Shown here piece by piece: positions 9,015 through 20,552 of a DNA stretch of 64,000 nucleotides (position 1 is the first letter of the stretch; every line of letters begins with the position of its first letter). Location of the stretch: positions 62,001-126,000 of the forward strand of contig NZ_JACVQF010000184.1 of the NCBI RefSeq assembly GCF_014534645.1, written 5' to 3'. A program made the position numbers and the translations under genes. Source of the stretch: Streptomyces griseicoloratus. Its GTDB lineage: Bacteria; Actinomycetota; Actinomycetes; Streptomycetales; Streptomycetaceae. Below the pieces are notes generated by a model, which had not been told where the DNA came from, did not search any database, and was given only the letters and a program-made list of their open reading frames with translations.

Positions 9015-9312
9015 AGTGCGGCTGCCCGGCGAACGCGCGTACGGCTCCCCGGAGAGGGCGCGTGCGACTGCCGGGCGAGGGCACGTGCGGCTGCCCGCCG
9101 GGGGTGGGTGCGGCTCCCCGGCGAAGGCACCTGCGGCTCCCCGGCAGGGGGCGTGCGGCTCCCCGGCGAGGGTGGGTGCGGCTGTCCGGAGAGGGCGCAT
9201 GCGACTGCCGGGCGGGGGCGCGTGCGACTACCGGGCGAGGGCGCGTGCGACTACCGGGCGAGGGCATGTGCAGCTCCCCAGCGAAGGCACGTGCGGCTCC
9301 CCGGCGGGGGCG
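9015..9312. repeat. 23-bp tandem repeat array (13 copies)
   Basis: Thirteen degenerate head-to-tail units start at 9015, 9038, 9061, 9084, 9107, 9130, 9152, 9175, 9198, 9221, 9244, 9267 and 9290. The period is 23 bases, with one 22-base step. A consensus core is NGTGCGRCTNCCSGGCGAGG. Since 23 is not a multiple of three, the reading frame rotates and the array is probably non-coding. It lies between the 3' end of polA and the small minus-strand gene. Confidence 0.9.
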
Positions 9313-9440
9313 TGCGCCGCCCGCCCTGTCGTCCCGTGAGTGCGTCCCGGTCCTCCCGTGAGTGCGGCCCGCCCACCGGCCGCGGGAGCGGAGGAGGGCG
9401 CACCCCCGTCTCCGCTCCCGGCGTCCGTGTCGGCCGTACC

Positions 9441-9464
9441 GTCGGCGGTCAGTGCGCCGCCGAC
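9441..9464 (-). terminator. Hairpin enclosing the polA stop codon
   Basis: Eight-base arms (9441-9448 and 9457-9464) pair perfectly around an 8-base loop that contains the polA TGA. It may end transcription or protect the 3' end of the mRNA; no T-tract follows. Confidence 0.4.
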
Positions 9465-12175
9465 TCCCAGTCCGGGCCCGCGCCCACCGAGACGCCCAGC
9501 GGGACCCGGAGCCGGACCGCGTCCGCCATCTCGCGCCGGACGAGCTCCTCCGCCGCCGCCCGCTCGCCGGGGGCGATCTCCAGGACGATTTCGTCGTGGA
9601 CCTGGAGGAGCATGCGGGACTTGAGACCGGCCTCGCGCAGCGCCTTGTCCACGTTGAGCATGGCGATCTTGACGATGTCGGCCGCCGTGCCCTGGATCGG
9701 AGCGTTCAGGGCCATGCGCTCGGCCGCCTCGCGGCGCTGGCGGTTGTCGCTGTTGAGGTCGGGCAGATAGCGGCGGCGGCCGAAGAGCGTCGCGGTGTAA
9801 CCCGTCGCCCGTGCCTCGTCGACCACCCGGCGCAGATAGTCCCGTACGCCGCCGAACCGCTCGAAGTAGGCGTCCATCAGGCCGCGGGCCTCGGCCGCCT
9901 CGATGTTCAGCTGCTGGGAGAGGCCGAAGGCCGACAGCCCGTAGGCCAGGCCGTAGGACATGGCCTTGATCTTGCGGCGCATCTCCGCGTCGACCGCGGC
10001 CGGCTCCACGGAGAACACCTGCGCGGCGGCGGTGGTGTGCAGGTCCTCGCCGGAGGTGAACGCCTCGATCAGGCCCTCGTCCTCGGAGAGGTGGGCCATC
10101 ACGCGCAGTTCGATCTGGCTGTAGTCGGCCGTCATCAGGGACTCGTACCCCTCGCCGACGACGAAGCCCCGGCGGATCGCGCGGCCCTCGTCGGTGCGCA
10201 CCGGGATGTTCTGCAGGTTCGGGTCCGTGGAGGACAGGCGGCCGGTGGCGGCGACCGTCTGGTTGAACGTGGTGTGGATTCGGCCGTCGGCGGCGATCGT
10301 CTTGATCAGGCCCTCGACGGTGACCCGCAGCTTCGCCTGCTCGCGGTGGCGGAGCATGATCACCGGCAGCTCGTTGTCCGTCTGGGCCGCCAGCCAGGCC
10401 AGGGCGTCGGCGTCCGTGGTGTAGCCGGTCTTGGTCTTCTTGGTCTTCGGGAGGTTCAGCTCGCCGAAGAGGACCTCCTGGAGCTGCTTGGGCGAGCCGA
10501 GGTTGAACTCGCGTCCGGCCGCCGCGTGCGCCTCCTTCACGGCCTGCTGCACGGCGCCCGCGAACATCTGCTCCATGGCCTGGAGGTGGTCGCGGTCGGC
10601 CGCGATGCCGTGCCGCTCCATGCGGGCCAGCAGCGCGGACGTGGGCAGCTCCATGTCGCGCAGCAGGTCCGCCGCGCCGACGTCCTCCAGGCGGCTCTCG
10701 AACACCTCGCCCAGGTCGAGGACCGCGCGGGCCTGCACCATCAGCGCCTCGGCCTCGGCTCCGTCGTCCGCGCCGAAGGCCAGCTGGCCGTCGGCCGCGG
10801 CGGCGGGGGCCAGCTCGCGGTGCAGGTACTCCAGGGACAGCGCGTCCAGGTCGAACGAACGGCGGCCCGGCTTGACCAGGTAGGCGGCGAGCGCAGTGTC
10901 CATGGTGACGCCGGCGACGCTCCAGCCGTGCTCGGCGAAGACCCGCATCGCGCCCTTGGCGTTGTGGAAGGTCTTCGGCCGGTCCCCGTCGGACAGCCAT
11001 GCCGCGAACGCCGTCTCGTCGGCCTCGTCCAGCTGGGACGGGTCGAACCAGGCGGCCTTCCCGTCGGGCGCGGCGAGCGCGACCTCGGCGACGGATCCGG
11101 TGCCCAGCGCCCAGGTGTCGACCGTGGCGACGCCGAGGGGCTGCGCGGCGTGCTCGGCAAGCCAGCCCGCGAGCTCGCCCGTGCCCAGCACCGTGCCGTC
11201 CAGCTCGACGCCGTCCACCACCACCGGCGTGGCCTCGGCCTCCTCGGCGCCGGGGTCGACGGCGAAGAGGCGCTCGCGCAGGGAGGGGTTGCGGATCTCC
11301 AGGGTGTCCAGGATCACCGCGACGCCCTTGCGGTCGTACGCGGTGCGCTCCAGGTCGGTGACGGTCTTGGGGAGTTCCACCCGCCGCTCCAGCTCGGTGA
11401 GCCGGCGGTTGAGCTTGACCGATTCCAGGTGGTCGCGGAGGTTCTGCCCGGCCTTGCCCTTGACCTCGTCGACGCGCTCGACCAGCTCGGCGAACGACCC
11501 GAACTGGTTGATCCACTTCGCGGCGGTCTTCTCGCCGACGCCCGGGATGCCCGGCAGGTTGTCCGACGGGTCGCCGCGCAGCGCCGCGAAGTCGGGGTAC
11601 TGCGCGGGCGTCAGCCCGTACTTCTCGAAGACCTTCTCCGGGGTGAACCGGGTCAGCTCCGAGACGCCCTTCGTCGGGTAGAGCACCGTGGTGTGCTCGC
11701 TGACCAGCTGGAAGGAGTCCCGGTCGCCGGTGACGATCAGCACCTCGAAGCCCTCGGCCTCGGCCTGGGTGGCGAGCGTGGCGATCACGTCGTCGGCCTC
11801 GAAGCCCTCGACGGCGAAGCGGGTGACGCTCATGGCGTCCAGCAGCTCGCCGATCAGCTCGACCTGGCCCTTGAACTCGTCCGGGGTCTTGGAGCGGTTC
11901 GCCTTGTACTCCGTGAACTCCTCGGAGCGCCAGGTCTTGCGGGAGACGTCGAACGCCACCGCGAAGTGTGTGGGCGCCTCGTCACGCAGCGTGTTGGCCA
12001 GCATCGACGCGAAGCCGTAGATCGCGTTGGTCGGCTGGCCCGTCGCGGTCGTGAAGTTCTCCGCGGGCAGCGCGAAGAACGCGCGGTACGCCAGCGAGTG
12101 CCCGTCCATGAGCATCAGGCGCGGGCGGCCGCCGCCGGGGGTGCTGTCGGTCTTCTTCGATGCTGTCTCTGCCAC
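9449..12175 (-). CDS. polA: DNA polymerase I
   Basis: The repair and Okazaki-fragment-processing polymerase. The 908-residue product has an N-terminal 5'-3' exonuclease domain at about residues 1-310, including LMLMDGHSLAYRAF, EGFEADDVIA and GVGEKTAAKW. A middle 3'-5' exonuclease-like domain follows; it lacks obvious catalytic acidic motifs, so proofreading is doubtful. The family A polymerase domain shows motif A (DYSQIELR, Asp684), motif B (RRKIKAMSYGLAYG) and motif C (QVHDEIVLE, His860-Asp861). I chose the GTG start that gives VAETASKKTDS, because the product length then matches streptomycete PolA and the upstream sequence is low-complexity. It diverges from the oxidoreductase gene. Confidence 0.97.
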   Translation of the reverse strand: MAETASKKTDSTPGGGRPRLMLMDGHSLAYRAFFALPAENFTTATGQPTNAIYGFASMLANTLRDEAPTHFAVAFDVSRKTWRSEEFTEYKANRSKTPDEFKGQVELIGELLDAMSVTRFAVEGFEADDVIATLATQAEAEGFEVLIVTGDRDSFQLVSEHTTVLYPTKGVSELTRFTPEKVFEKYGLTPAQYPDFAALRGDPSDNLPGIPGVGEKTAAKWINQFGSFAELVERVDEVKGKAGQNLRDHLESVKLNRRLTELERRVELPKTVTDLERTAYDRKGVAVILDTLEIRNPSLRERLFAVDPGAEEAEATPVVVDGVELDGTVLGTGELAGWLAEHAAQPLGVATVDTWALGTGSVAEVALAAPDGKAAWFDPSQLDEADETAFAAWLSDGDRPKTFHNAKGAMRVFAEHGWSVAGVTMDTALAAYLVKPGRRSFDLDALSLEYLHRELAPAAAADGQLAFGADDGAEAEALMVQARAVLDLGEVFESRLEDVGAADLLRDMELPTSALLARMERHGIAADRDHLQAMEQMFAGAVQQAVKEAHAAAGREFNLGSPKQLQEVLFGELNLPKTKKTKTGYTTDADALAWLAAQTDNELPVIMLRHREQAKLRVTVEGLIKTIAADGRIHTTFNQTVAATGRLSSTDPNLQNIPVRTDEGRAIRRGFVVGEGYESLMTADYSQIELRVMAHLSEDEGLIEAFTSGEDLHTTAAAQVFSVEPAAVDAEMRRKIKAMSYGLAYGLSAFGLSQQLNIEAAEARGLMDAYFERFGGVRDYLRRVVDEARATGYTATLFGRRRYLPDLNSDNRQRREAAERMALNAPIQGTAADIVKIAMLNVDKALREAGLKSRMLLQVHDEIVLEIAPGERAAAEELVRREMADAVRLRVPLGVSVGAGPDWESAAH

Positions 12176-12446
12176 GCCCTCGATCCTGCCACGCCCCACT
12201 GACACTCGGCCCCGCCCTCGCGCTGCCGCGCCGCCCTGGCCCGGTACCGCGGCGCGGCACGGGCGGCCCGCGGCAGCACCCGGCGGCCCGGGACGGCACG
12301 TACCCCGGCCGCCGGCCGGCCGCTCTCCCGCCGCCTTCGGCGCAGGCGTTGCTCCCGCCGCCGGTCCTCTCCCGGCCGCCCCCGGTGTCGGCGGGGCGTG
12401 CGAGGATCGGAGACGTACCTCACACGCGTACGCGAAGGAGCGCACG

Positions 12447-14720
<2,274 letters not shown>

Positions 14721-14726
<6 letters not shown>

Positions 14727-14772
14727 GCGTTTGCTCAGTCGTGCCGGCCGGCCGTTCGGAGCCGGCCGGCAC
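14721..14772 (+). terminator. Two adjacent hairpins after the oxidoreductase gene
   Basis: An 8-bp hairpin with a GTTT loop (14721-14740) has the TGA stop codon inside its left arm. It is followed at once by a 12-bp hairpin (14741-14752 with 14761-14772). Together they probably end transcription before the thioesterase gene, or limit read-through. Confidence 0.65.
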
Positions 14773-14821
14773 AGCGGACACACGGACCAGACAGACGGAT
14801 CAGGACGAACGGAGCCGGCCC

Positions 14822-15310
14822 ATGGGCGAGCAGCAGCAGGTGCAGTTCCCGCAGGAGGTCATCGACGAGTACGCCGCGCTCGGCGTCGACCTGCCCGCGC
14901 TGTTCTCCGCGGGACACCTCGGCACGCGGATGGGCGTGCAGATAGTCGAGGCGTCGGCCGAGCGCGTCGTCGGCACGATGCCCGTGGAGGGCAACACCCA
15001 GCCGTACGGGCTGCTGCACGGCGGGGCCTCGGCGGTGCTGGCCGAGACGCTGGGGTCGGTCGGGTCGATGCTGCACGGCGGCAGTTCCAAGATCGCGGTC
15101 GGCGTCGACCTCAACTGCACCCACCACCGCGGTGTGCGCTCCGGGCTGGTCACCGGGGTGGCCACGCCGGTGCACCGGGGCCGGTCCACGGCGACGTACG
15201 AGATCGTCATCACCGACGAGGCGGACAAGCGGGTGTGCACCGCGCGGCTGACCTGCCTGCTGCGGGACGTGAACCCGAAGGACGCGGAGCGCGTGGGCGG
15301 CGCGGGCTGA
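14822..15310 (+). CDS. PaaI-like hotdog-fold thioesterase
   Basis: A 162-residue acyl-CoA thioesterase of the PaaI/4-hydroxybenzoyl-CoA type. The block NTQPYGLLHGGASAVLAETLGS holds the helix-forming HGG motif of the hotdog fold. GVDLNCTHHRGVRSG and the C-terminal VCTARLTCLL strand also fit the family. Such enzymes hydrolyse aromatic or short-chain CoA esters; the substrate here is unknown. The ATG is preceded by GGAG. It lies 95 bases downstream of the oxidoreductase gene, with terminator-like hairpins between, so co-transcription is uncertain. Its TGA stop forms the loop of a perfect 6-bp hairpin. Confidence 0.88.
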   Translation: MGEQQQVQFPQEVIDEYAALGVDLPALFSAGHLGTRMGVQIVEASAERVVGTMPVEGNTQPYGLLHGGASAVLAETLGSVGSMLHGGSSKIAVGVDLNCTHHRGVRSGLVTGVATPVHRGRSTATYEIVITDEADKRVCTARLTCLLRDVNPKDAERVGGAG

Positions 15311-15359
15311 GCCCGCCCGGCGGTGTGGTGCGGGACGCGCGGCGGCCCCGCCCCGCACC
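15302..15359 (+). terminator. Hairpins after the thioesterase gene
   Basis: A 6-bp hairpin has the stop codon as its three-base loop (15302-15316). It is followed by an 8-bp stem (15327-15334 with 15352-15359) around a GC-rich loop. This is a likely terminator. Confidence 0.55.
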
Positions 15360-16443
15360 GCCATGGCCCCTCACCGACGGGCGAGCCGGATCACCGCCGC
15401 CGCCGTCGCCATTGCCGTCACCCACGCCGCCTCCGCCACGGGCCACTGCCGGCGAGGAGTCGGGTACGCGACCCGTCCGGCAGCGGGCCGCAGAGGCGCC
15501 CGACGGTCGTACCCGCGGCGGCCACCTACCCTTGGGGCCTCTCCAGCGGTCGGCATGGCATCCCGCGCGGGGCTGCGGACGCCGCAACACGGCCCGTCAG
15601 AAAACAGCAACGCACCGGTGCGGCCCGTCAAGTGACGGGCCATGAGGTGTGCGGGGGCCACCTCGGCCCGGTATCGCCGCGATGACCCGTCCGCCTTGCC
15701 GCGGCGATGAGCGCAGCCCGCCCCGGCCTTCCCCACCGCTCCACCCCGCCCACCCCATCCATCCGGGCGATCTTGATCCACTTCTTCGAAACCGCAGGCC
15801 GCAGCGCTGAATCAACAATCCGGAACGCCGGATTCAAGATCGAAGTCTCGCCGGAATCCCGTATTCCGGTGGCCATTACACGAATATACCGGCCTCGCGC
15901 ACCTCTATCCGCCGCCTCCATGCCACACCCCCCTTTCCGGACAAAGGAGGGCCCCGCCACAAGATCCATCACAAGTTCACCGCCACCCGAGCGGGGCGGA
16001 ATACGGGAAACGGCGAGATGCGCCGAACCTCTTTCCCAGACGTAACTCTACGTAATCCGCACGCAATGCCGACGCACGGCTTCGCCCCCGCGGCACGGCA
16101 GACACAGGCCCACCACCAGGCCCCGCCGGTCACCCCGCCAGCAAAATCAGGTCATCACCAAAAGCGCCGATACACCTGAACACACTCTCGCCGAGTCCTG
16201 CGGTTTCTCATCATCCGGACAGGGCAAACCGGCGAGAATTCCGCCCTTCCCCCCACTCAGTACCGCTCTGCAATACGTCGTGTCATAACAAGAGCGTCAC
16301 AGCCTTGGCCAGACCCTCCTCCGCGTTCCCCACACGCGCTTAGAGTCACGGCCAGTCACCGCGCCGCCCGATTCTCATTTCGGCCCAGCGCTCGACTCGG
16401 CCGTTTCCACCGGGAAGCGACCGTTAGGGGAAAGGACTGGATC
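15360..16443. other. 1.1-kb gene-free gap with several dyads upstream of livK
   Basis: No open frame here looks like a real gene. The stretch from about 15,780 is less GC-rich than its surroundings. It holds a hairpin at 15622-15641 (9-bp arms) and two perfect 7-bp dyads, at 15817-15834 (loop AACG) and 15851-15869 (loop CCCGT). It probably contains the livK promoter and leader, but I found no convincing -35/-10 pair. Confidence 0.5.
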
Positions 16444-17676
16444 GTGCGTCAACGTTCGCTCATCGCCCTCACCGCGGCTCTCGCGGCGGGATCGCTCACC
16501 CTGACCGCATGCGGGTCGCGCGACGACAGCAGCAACGGCAGTGGCGGCGGTGACAAGACCACTGTTGTGATCGGCATCGACGCTCCGCTGACCGGCGACC
16601 TCTCGGCCCTCGGCCTCGGCATGCGCAACTCCGCCGACCTCGCGGTGAAGACCGCCAACAAGAAGGAGTACGTCAAGGGCATCGAGTTCAAGCTCGAGCC
16701 CCTCGACGACCAGGCCCAGCCCTCCGTCGGCCAGCAGAACGCCCAGAAGTACATCAGCAACAAGGACGTCCTCGGCGTCGTCGGCCCGCTGAACTCCAGC
16801 GTCTCCCAGCAGATGCAGAAGCCGTTCAACGACGCCGGCCTGGTCCAGGTGTCCCCGGCCAACACCGGTACCGAACTGACCCAGGGCGACGGCTGGAAGA
16901 CCGGCAACTCGGTCCGCCAGTTCAAGACCTTCTTCCGCACCGCCACCACCGACGAGGTCCAGGGCGCCTTCGCCGCCGACTACCTCTACAACAAGGCCGG
17001 CAAGAAGAAGGTCTACCTGATCGACGACCAGAAGACCTACGGCGCCGGCCTCGCCGCCTCCTTCAAGACGAACTTCACCAGGCTCGGCGGCAAGATCGTC
17101 GGCAACGACCACATCAACCCCGAGGACCGCGACTTCAACGCCGTCGTCGCCAAGATCAAGAAGACCGGCGCCGAAGCCCTCTACTACGGCGGCGAGTACC
17201 CCGCCGCCGCCCCCCTGAGCCAGCAGCTCAAGGACAGCGGCCAGAACATCCCGCTCATGGGCGGCGACGGCATCTACTCCGCCGAGTTCCCGAAGCTGAA
17301 CAAGAAGGCCGAGAACGACCTCGCCACCTCCGTCGGCAAGCCCGTCGAGCAGCTCCCCTCCGCCAAGGAGTTCATCGCGAACTACAAGGCCGAGAACTAC
17401 GAGGACGCGTACGAGGCCTACGGCGGCCTCACCTACGACGCCACCTGGTCCATCATCGAGGCCATCAAGCTGGCGGTCGACGGCAACGACGGCAAGCTCC
17501 CCTCGGACGCCCGCAAGGCCGTCCTGGACGCCATGAGCAAGGTCAAGTTCCAGGGCGTCACCGGCACCATCTCCTTCGACGAGTTCGGTGACACCACGAA
17601 CACCCTGATGACCGCCTACAAGGTCAAGAACAACGCCTGGGCGCCGGAGTACAGCGCCTCCCCCAAGTTGGACTGA
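16444..17676 (+). CDS. livK: Branched-chain amino-acid ABC transporter, substrate-binding lipoprotein
   Basis: The extracellular binding subunit of a LivKHMGF importer for leucine, isoleucine and valine or related amino acids. The 410-residue precursor has a lipoprotein signal with the lipobox LTAC, so Cys23 is lipidated by Lgt and the protein is held on the outer face of the membrane. The mature part starts with a Ser/Gly/Asn linker and continues into a type I periplasmic-binding fold (IGIDAPLTGDLSALG, GVVGPLNSSVSQQM, YGGLTYDATW). It starts with GTG. It is followed by a strong hairpin before livH, which often lets binding-protein mRNA outnumber permease mRNA. Confidence 0.95.
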   Translation: MRQRSLIALTAALAAGSLTLTACGSRDDSSNGSGGGDKTTVVIGIDAPLTGDLSALGLGMRNSADLAVKTANKKEYVKGIEFKLEPLDDQAQPSVGQQNAQKYISNKDVLGVVGPLNSSVSQQMQKPFNDAGLVQVSPANTGTELTQGDGWKTGNSVRQFKTFFRTATTDEVQGAFAADYLYNKAGKKKVYLIDDQKTYGAGLAASFKTNFTRLGGKIVGNDHINPEDRDFNAVVAKIKKTGAEALYYGGEYPAAAPLSQQLKDSGQNIPLMGGDGIYSAEFPKLNKKAENDLATSVGKPVEQLPSAKEFIANYKAENYEDAYEAYGGLTYDATWSIIEAIKLAVDGNDGKLPSDARKAVLDAMSKVKFQGVTGTISFDEFGDTTNTLMTAYKVKNNAWAPEYSASPKLD

Positions 17677-17717
17677 GCAAGGGGACGGACACAACACCCC
17701 TCACACATTGATCCAGG

Positions 17718-17751
17718 CCGCGCGGGAGCGCCCACCAGCGCTCCCGCGCGG
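17718..17751 (+). terminator. Intercistronic hairpin between livK and livH
   Basis: A perfect 14-bp stem (17718-17731 with 17738-17751) encloses a CCACCA loop. It probably causes partial termination or stabilises livK mRNA, giving more binding protein than permease. Confidence 0.7.
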
Positions 17752-17785
17752 CGCCGTATCCGAACCACTCCACGGAGGCCCTGCG

Positions 17786-18715
17786 GTGAACGAACTGCCG
17801 CAACAGCTGGCCAATGGACTCATCCTCGGCGCGATGTACGGACTCATCGCGATCGGCTACACGATGGTCTACGGCATCGTCCAGCTCATCAACTTCGCCC
17901 ACGGCGAGATCTTCATGGTCGGGGGCTTCGGGGCCCTCACCGTCTTCCTCATACTCCCCGACGGTTTCGCCCTCGGCGCCGCCGTCCCCCTCATGATCCT
18001 CGGCGGCGTCGTCGTCTCGGTCGCCTTCGCCACCGCGGCGGAACGCTTCGCCTACCGGCCCCTGCGCGGCGCACCACGGCTGGCACCGCTGATCACCGCC
18101 ATCGGCCTGTCCATCGTCCTCCAGCAGATCGTGTGGATGTGGTACCCCGAGGCGAAGAAGGACCGCTCCTTCCCGCAGTTCCACGGCGAGCCCATCGACC
18201 TCTTCGGCACCACGATCCAGCGCGGTGACCTGTTCGTCCTCATCGCCGCCCCGCTCTGCATGGTCGCCCTCGGCCTCTTCGTGTCCAAGACCCGCTCCGG
18301 CCGCGGCATGCAGGCCACCGCGCAGGACCCCGACACGGCCAAGCTCATGGGCGTCAACACCGACCGCATCATCGTCATGGCCTTCGCCATCGGTGCCGCC
18401 TTCGCCGCGATCGCCGCCGTCGCCTACGGCCTGAAGAACGGCCAGGTCGGCTTCCGCATGGGCTTCCTGATGGGCCTCAAGGCCTTCACCGCCGCCGTGC
18501 TCGGCGGCATCGGCAACATCTACGGCGCCATGCTCGGCGGCATCGTCCTCGGCGTCGCCGAGGCCCTCGCCACCGGCTACATCGGCAACATCCCCGGCAT
18601 GGACCTCTTCGGCGGCGGCGCCTGGAAGGACGTATGGGCGTTCAGCCTGCTCATCCTCGTCCTGCTCTTCAGGCCACAGGGCCTGCTCGGCGAACGCGTC
18701 GCGGATCGGGCGTGA
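17786..18715 (+). CDS. livH: Branched-chain amino-acid ABC transporter, permease LivH
   Basis: A 309-residue integral membrane permease subunit. It opens NELPQQLANGLILGAMYGLIAIGYTMVYGI, the LivH family signature, followed by INFAHGEIFM. About eight hydrophobic segments and the EAA-like loop region (GGIGNIYGAMLGG) contact the ATPases. The GTG start is chosen because CGGAGG lies 7 bases upstream and family members start here. It is the second gene of the liv operon, and its stop lies 5 bases before the livM ATG. Confidence 0.95.
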   Translation: MNELPQQLANGLILGAMYGLIAIGYTMVYGIVQLINFAHGEIFMVGGFGALTVFLILPDGFALGAAVPLMILGGVVVSVAFATAAERFAYRPLRGAPRLAPLITAIGLSIVLQQIVWMWYPEAKKDRSFPQFHGEPIDLFGTTIQRGDLFVLIAAPLCMVALGLFVSKTRSGRGMQATAQDPDTAKLMGVNTDRIIVMAFAIGAAFAAIAAVAYGLKNGQVGFRMGFLMGLKAFTAAVLGGIGNIYGAMLGGIVLGVAEALATGYIGNIPGMDLFGGGAWKDVWAFSLLILVLLFRPQGLLGERVADRA

Positions 18716-18720
18716 TACCC

Positions 18721-20547
18721 ATGACCACCAAGACTCCCACCGACAAGACCACGGACACCACCGAGGCGACCGCCACCACCACCCCGGTCGTCCCCCTGCC
18801 CCCCGCCGTGGCCCGCGCGACCACCGTCGCCGGCTCGGCCGTCGCCCTCATCGGCACCTTCCTCGCCTGGACCTGGACCGACGAGTTCCCCGGCAACCTC
18901 ACCGTCACCGGCTACCCCGGCGGCCTGCAGGTCCTCACCCTCGTCGGAGCCGCCGTCACCCTGCTGTTCGCCCTCTCCGGCTACGGCATCAAGGGACTTC
19001 GCTGGCTCACCCCCGGCGGCACCAACAGCCCCGTCCTGCTGAGCGCCCTCGGCGTCCTCGGCACCACCGGCTACACCCTGGGCGCCATCAGCCAGGAACT
19101 CGGCGGCCTCGTCAACCTCGAACCCGGGGCGTGGGTCTCCGGCATCGGAGCCCTCGTCGCCGTCCTCGGCGCCCTCGGCCTCCCCGCCGACCAGCCCTAC
19201 GGCGCGGACGAACCCACCCCGGGTCTCTGGGGCCGGATCCGCCACTCCCTCACCGCCCCCGAACCCGGCCGCGCCAGGGAACTCCCCTCCTGGGCCGAGA
19301 TCCTGATCATCGCCGCCGGCTTCGGCGTCGGCCTGTACGTCTTCGCGTACGGCATCGGCACCGAGTACTCCGAACTCTTCATCGGCTTCCTCGTCACCGC
19401 CGCGTTCGGATTCACCGCCGTCACCCGCGCAGGGCTGCTCAAGCGGCTCTCCGCCCTCACCGCCAAGCACCGCAACGTCACCCTCACGGCCGCCTTCGTA
19501 GCGGCGATCTGCTTCCCCTTCACCCAGAGCAACGACCAGTTCGCCCTCATCGGCGCGAACATCCTGATCTTCGCCACCGTCGCCCTGGGCCTGAACGTCG
19601 TGGTCGGCCTCGCCGGCCTCCTCGACCTCGGCTACGTCGCCTTCCTCGGCGTCGGCGCCTACGCCGCCGCCCTGGTCTCCGGCTCACCGCAGTCGAGCAT
19701 CGGCGTCCACTTCCCGTTCTGGGCGGCCGTCCTCACCGGCGCCGTCGCCTCGCTGGTCTTCGGCGTCGTGATCGGCGCGCCGACCCTGCGCCTGCGCGGC
19801 GACTACCTCGCCATCGTGACGCTCGGCTTCGGTGAGATCTTCCGCATCACCATGAACAACCTGAACGGCAACAGCGGACCCGACGTCACCAACGGCTCCA
19901 ACGGCATCCCGAACATCCCCGACCTGGAGGTCTTCGGCTTCAACCTCGGAGTGCCGCACGACGTCCTCGGCCACGAGCTCACCCGCTCCGGCAACTACTA
20001 CCTCCTGATGCTGCTGTTCACGGCCATCGTCGTACTGGTCTTCCGCCGCTCCGCGGAGTCCCGTATCGGCCGCGCCTGGGTCGCCATCCGCGAGGACGAG
20101 ACCGCCGCCACCGCCATGGGCATCAACGGCTTCCGCCTCAAGCTCCTCGCCTTCGCCCTCGGTGCCTGCCTCGCCGGTCTCGCCGGCACCGTGCAGGCCC
20201 ACGTGTCCTACAGCGTCACCCCCGAGCAGTACCAGTTCGCCGGCTCCGTGCCGCCCAACTCGGCCTTCCTGCTCGCCGCCGTCATCCTCGGCGGCATGGG
20301 CACCATCAGCGGCCCCCTCATCGGCGCCGCACTGCTCTACCTCATCCCGGCGAAGCTCCAGTTCATGGCGGAATACCAGCTGCTCCTCTTCGGCGCCGCG
20401 CTCATGCTCCTCATGCGCTTCCGCCCCGAAGGACTGGTCGCCGACCGCAGGAAGCAGCTCGAGTTCCACGAAACCGGACAGCTCGACGTACCGGACGACA
20501 AGCCGCTCCCCGACGGCGCGACCGGCGTCGCCAAGGCAGGGGCGTGA
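18721..20547 (+). CDS. livM: Branched-chain amino-acid ABC transporter, permease LivM
   Basis: The second permease subunit, 608 residues, longer than E. coli LivM because of an N-terminal extension with about five extra hydrophobic segments. The conserved core begins near LGLNVVVGLAGLLDLGYVAF, with RLRGDYLAIVTLGFGEI and MGINGFRLKLLAFALGA following. I prefer the ATG: the GTG that overlaps the livH stop is only about one base from the GGG of the likely ribosome-binding site, whereas the ATG is 10 bases away. The stop overlaps an in-frame GTG just ahead of livG, so translation is probably coupled. Confidence 0.93.
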   Translation: MTTKTPTDKTTDTTEATATTTPVVPLPPAVARATTVAGSAVALIGTFLAWTWTDEFPGNLTVTGYPGGLQVLTLVGAAVTLLFALSGYGIKGLRWLTPGGTNSPVLLSALGVLGTTGYTLGAISQELGGLVNLEPGAWVSGIGALVAVLGALGLPADQPYGADEPTPGLWGRIRHSLTAPEPGRARELPSWAEILIIAAGFGVGLYVFAYGIGTEYSELFIGFLVTAAFGFTAVTRAGLLKRLSALTAKHRNVTLTAAFVAAICFPFTQSNDQFALIGANILIFATVALGLNVVVGLAGLLDLGYVAFLGVGAYAAALVSGSPQSSIGVHFPFWAAVLTGAVASLVFGVVIGAPTLRLRGDYLAIVTLGFGEIFRITMNNLNGNSGPDVTNGSNGIPNIPDLEVFGFNLGVPHDVLGHELTRSGNYYLLMLLFTAIVVLVFRRSAESRIGRAWVAIREDETAATAMGINGFRLKLLAFALGACLAGLAGTVQAHVSYSVTPEQYQFAGSVPPNSAFLLAAVILGGMGTISGPLIGAALLYLIPAKLQFMAEYQLLLFGAALMLLMRFRPEGLVADRRKQLEFHETGQLDVPDDKPLPDGATGVAKAGA

Positions 20548-20552
20548 CCATC

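Noticed and set aside
9015-9312. CRISPR array
   Set aside because: The 23-bp units are head to tail without unique spacers, are degenerate and have no cas genes nearby.
12027-12446. N-terminal extension of the oxidoreductase
   Set aside because: The open frame extends upstream, but that part is antisense to polA and low-complexity. A clear ribosome-binding site fixes the start at 12447.
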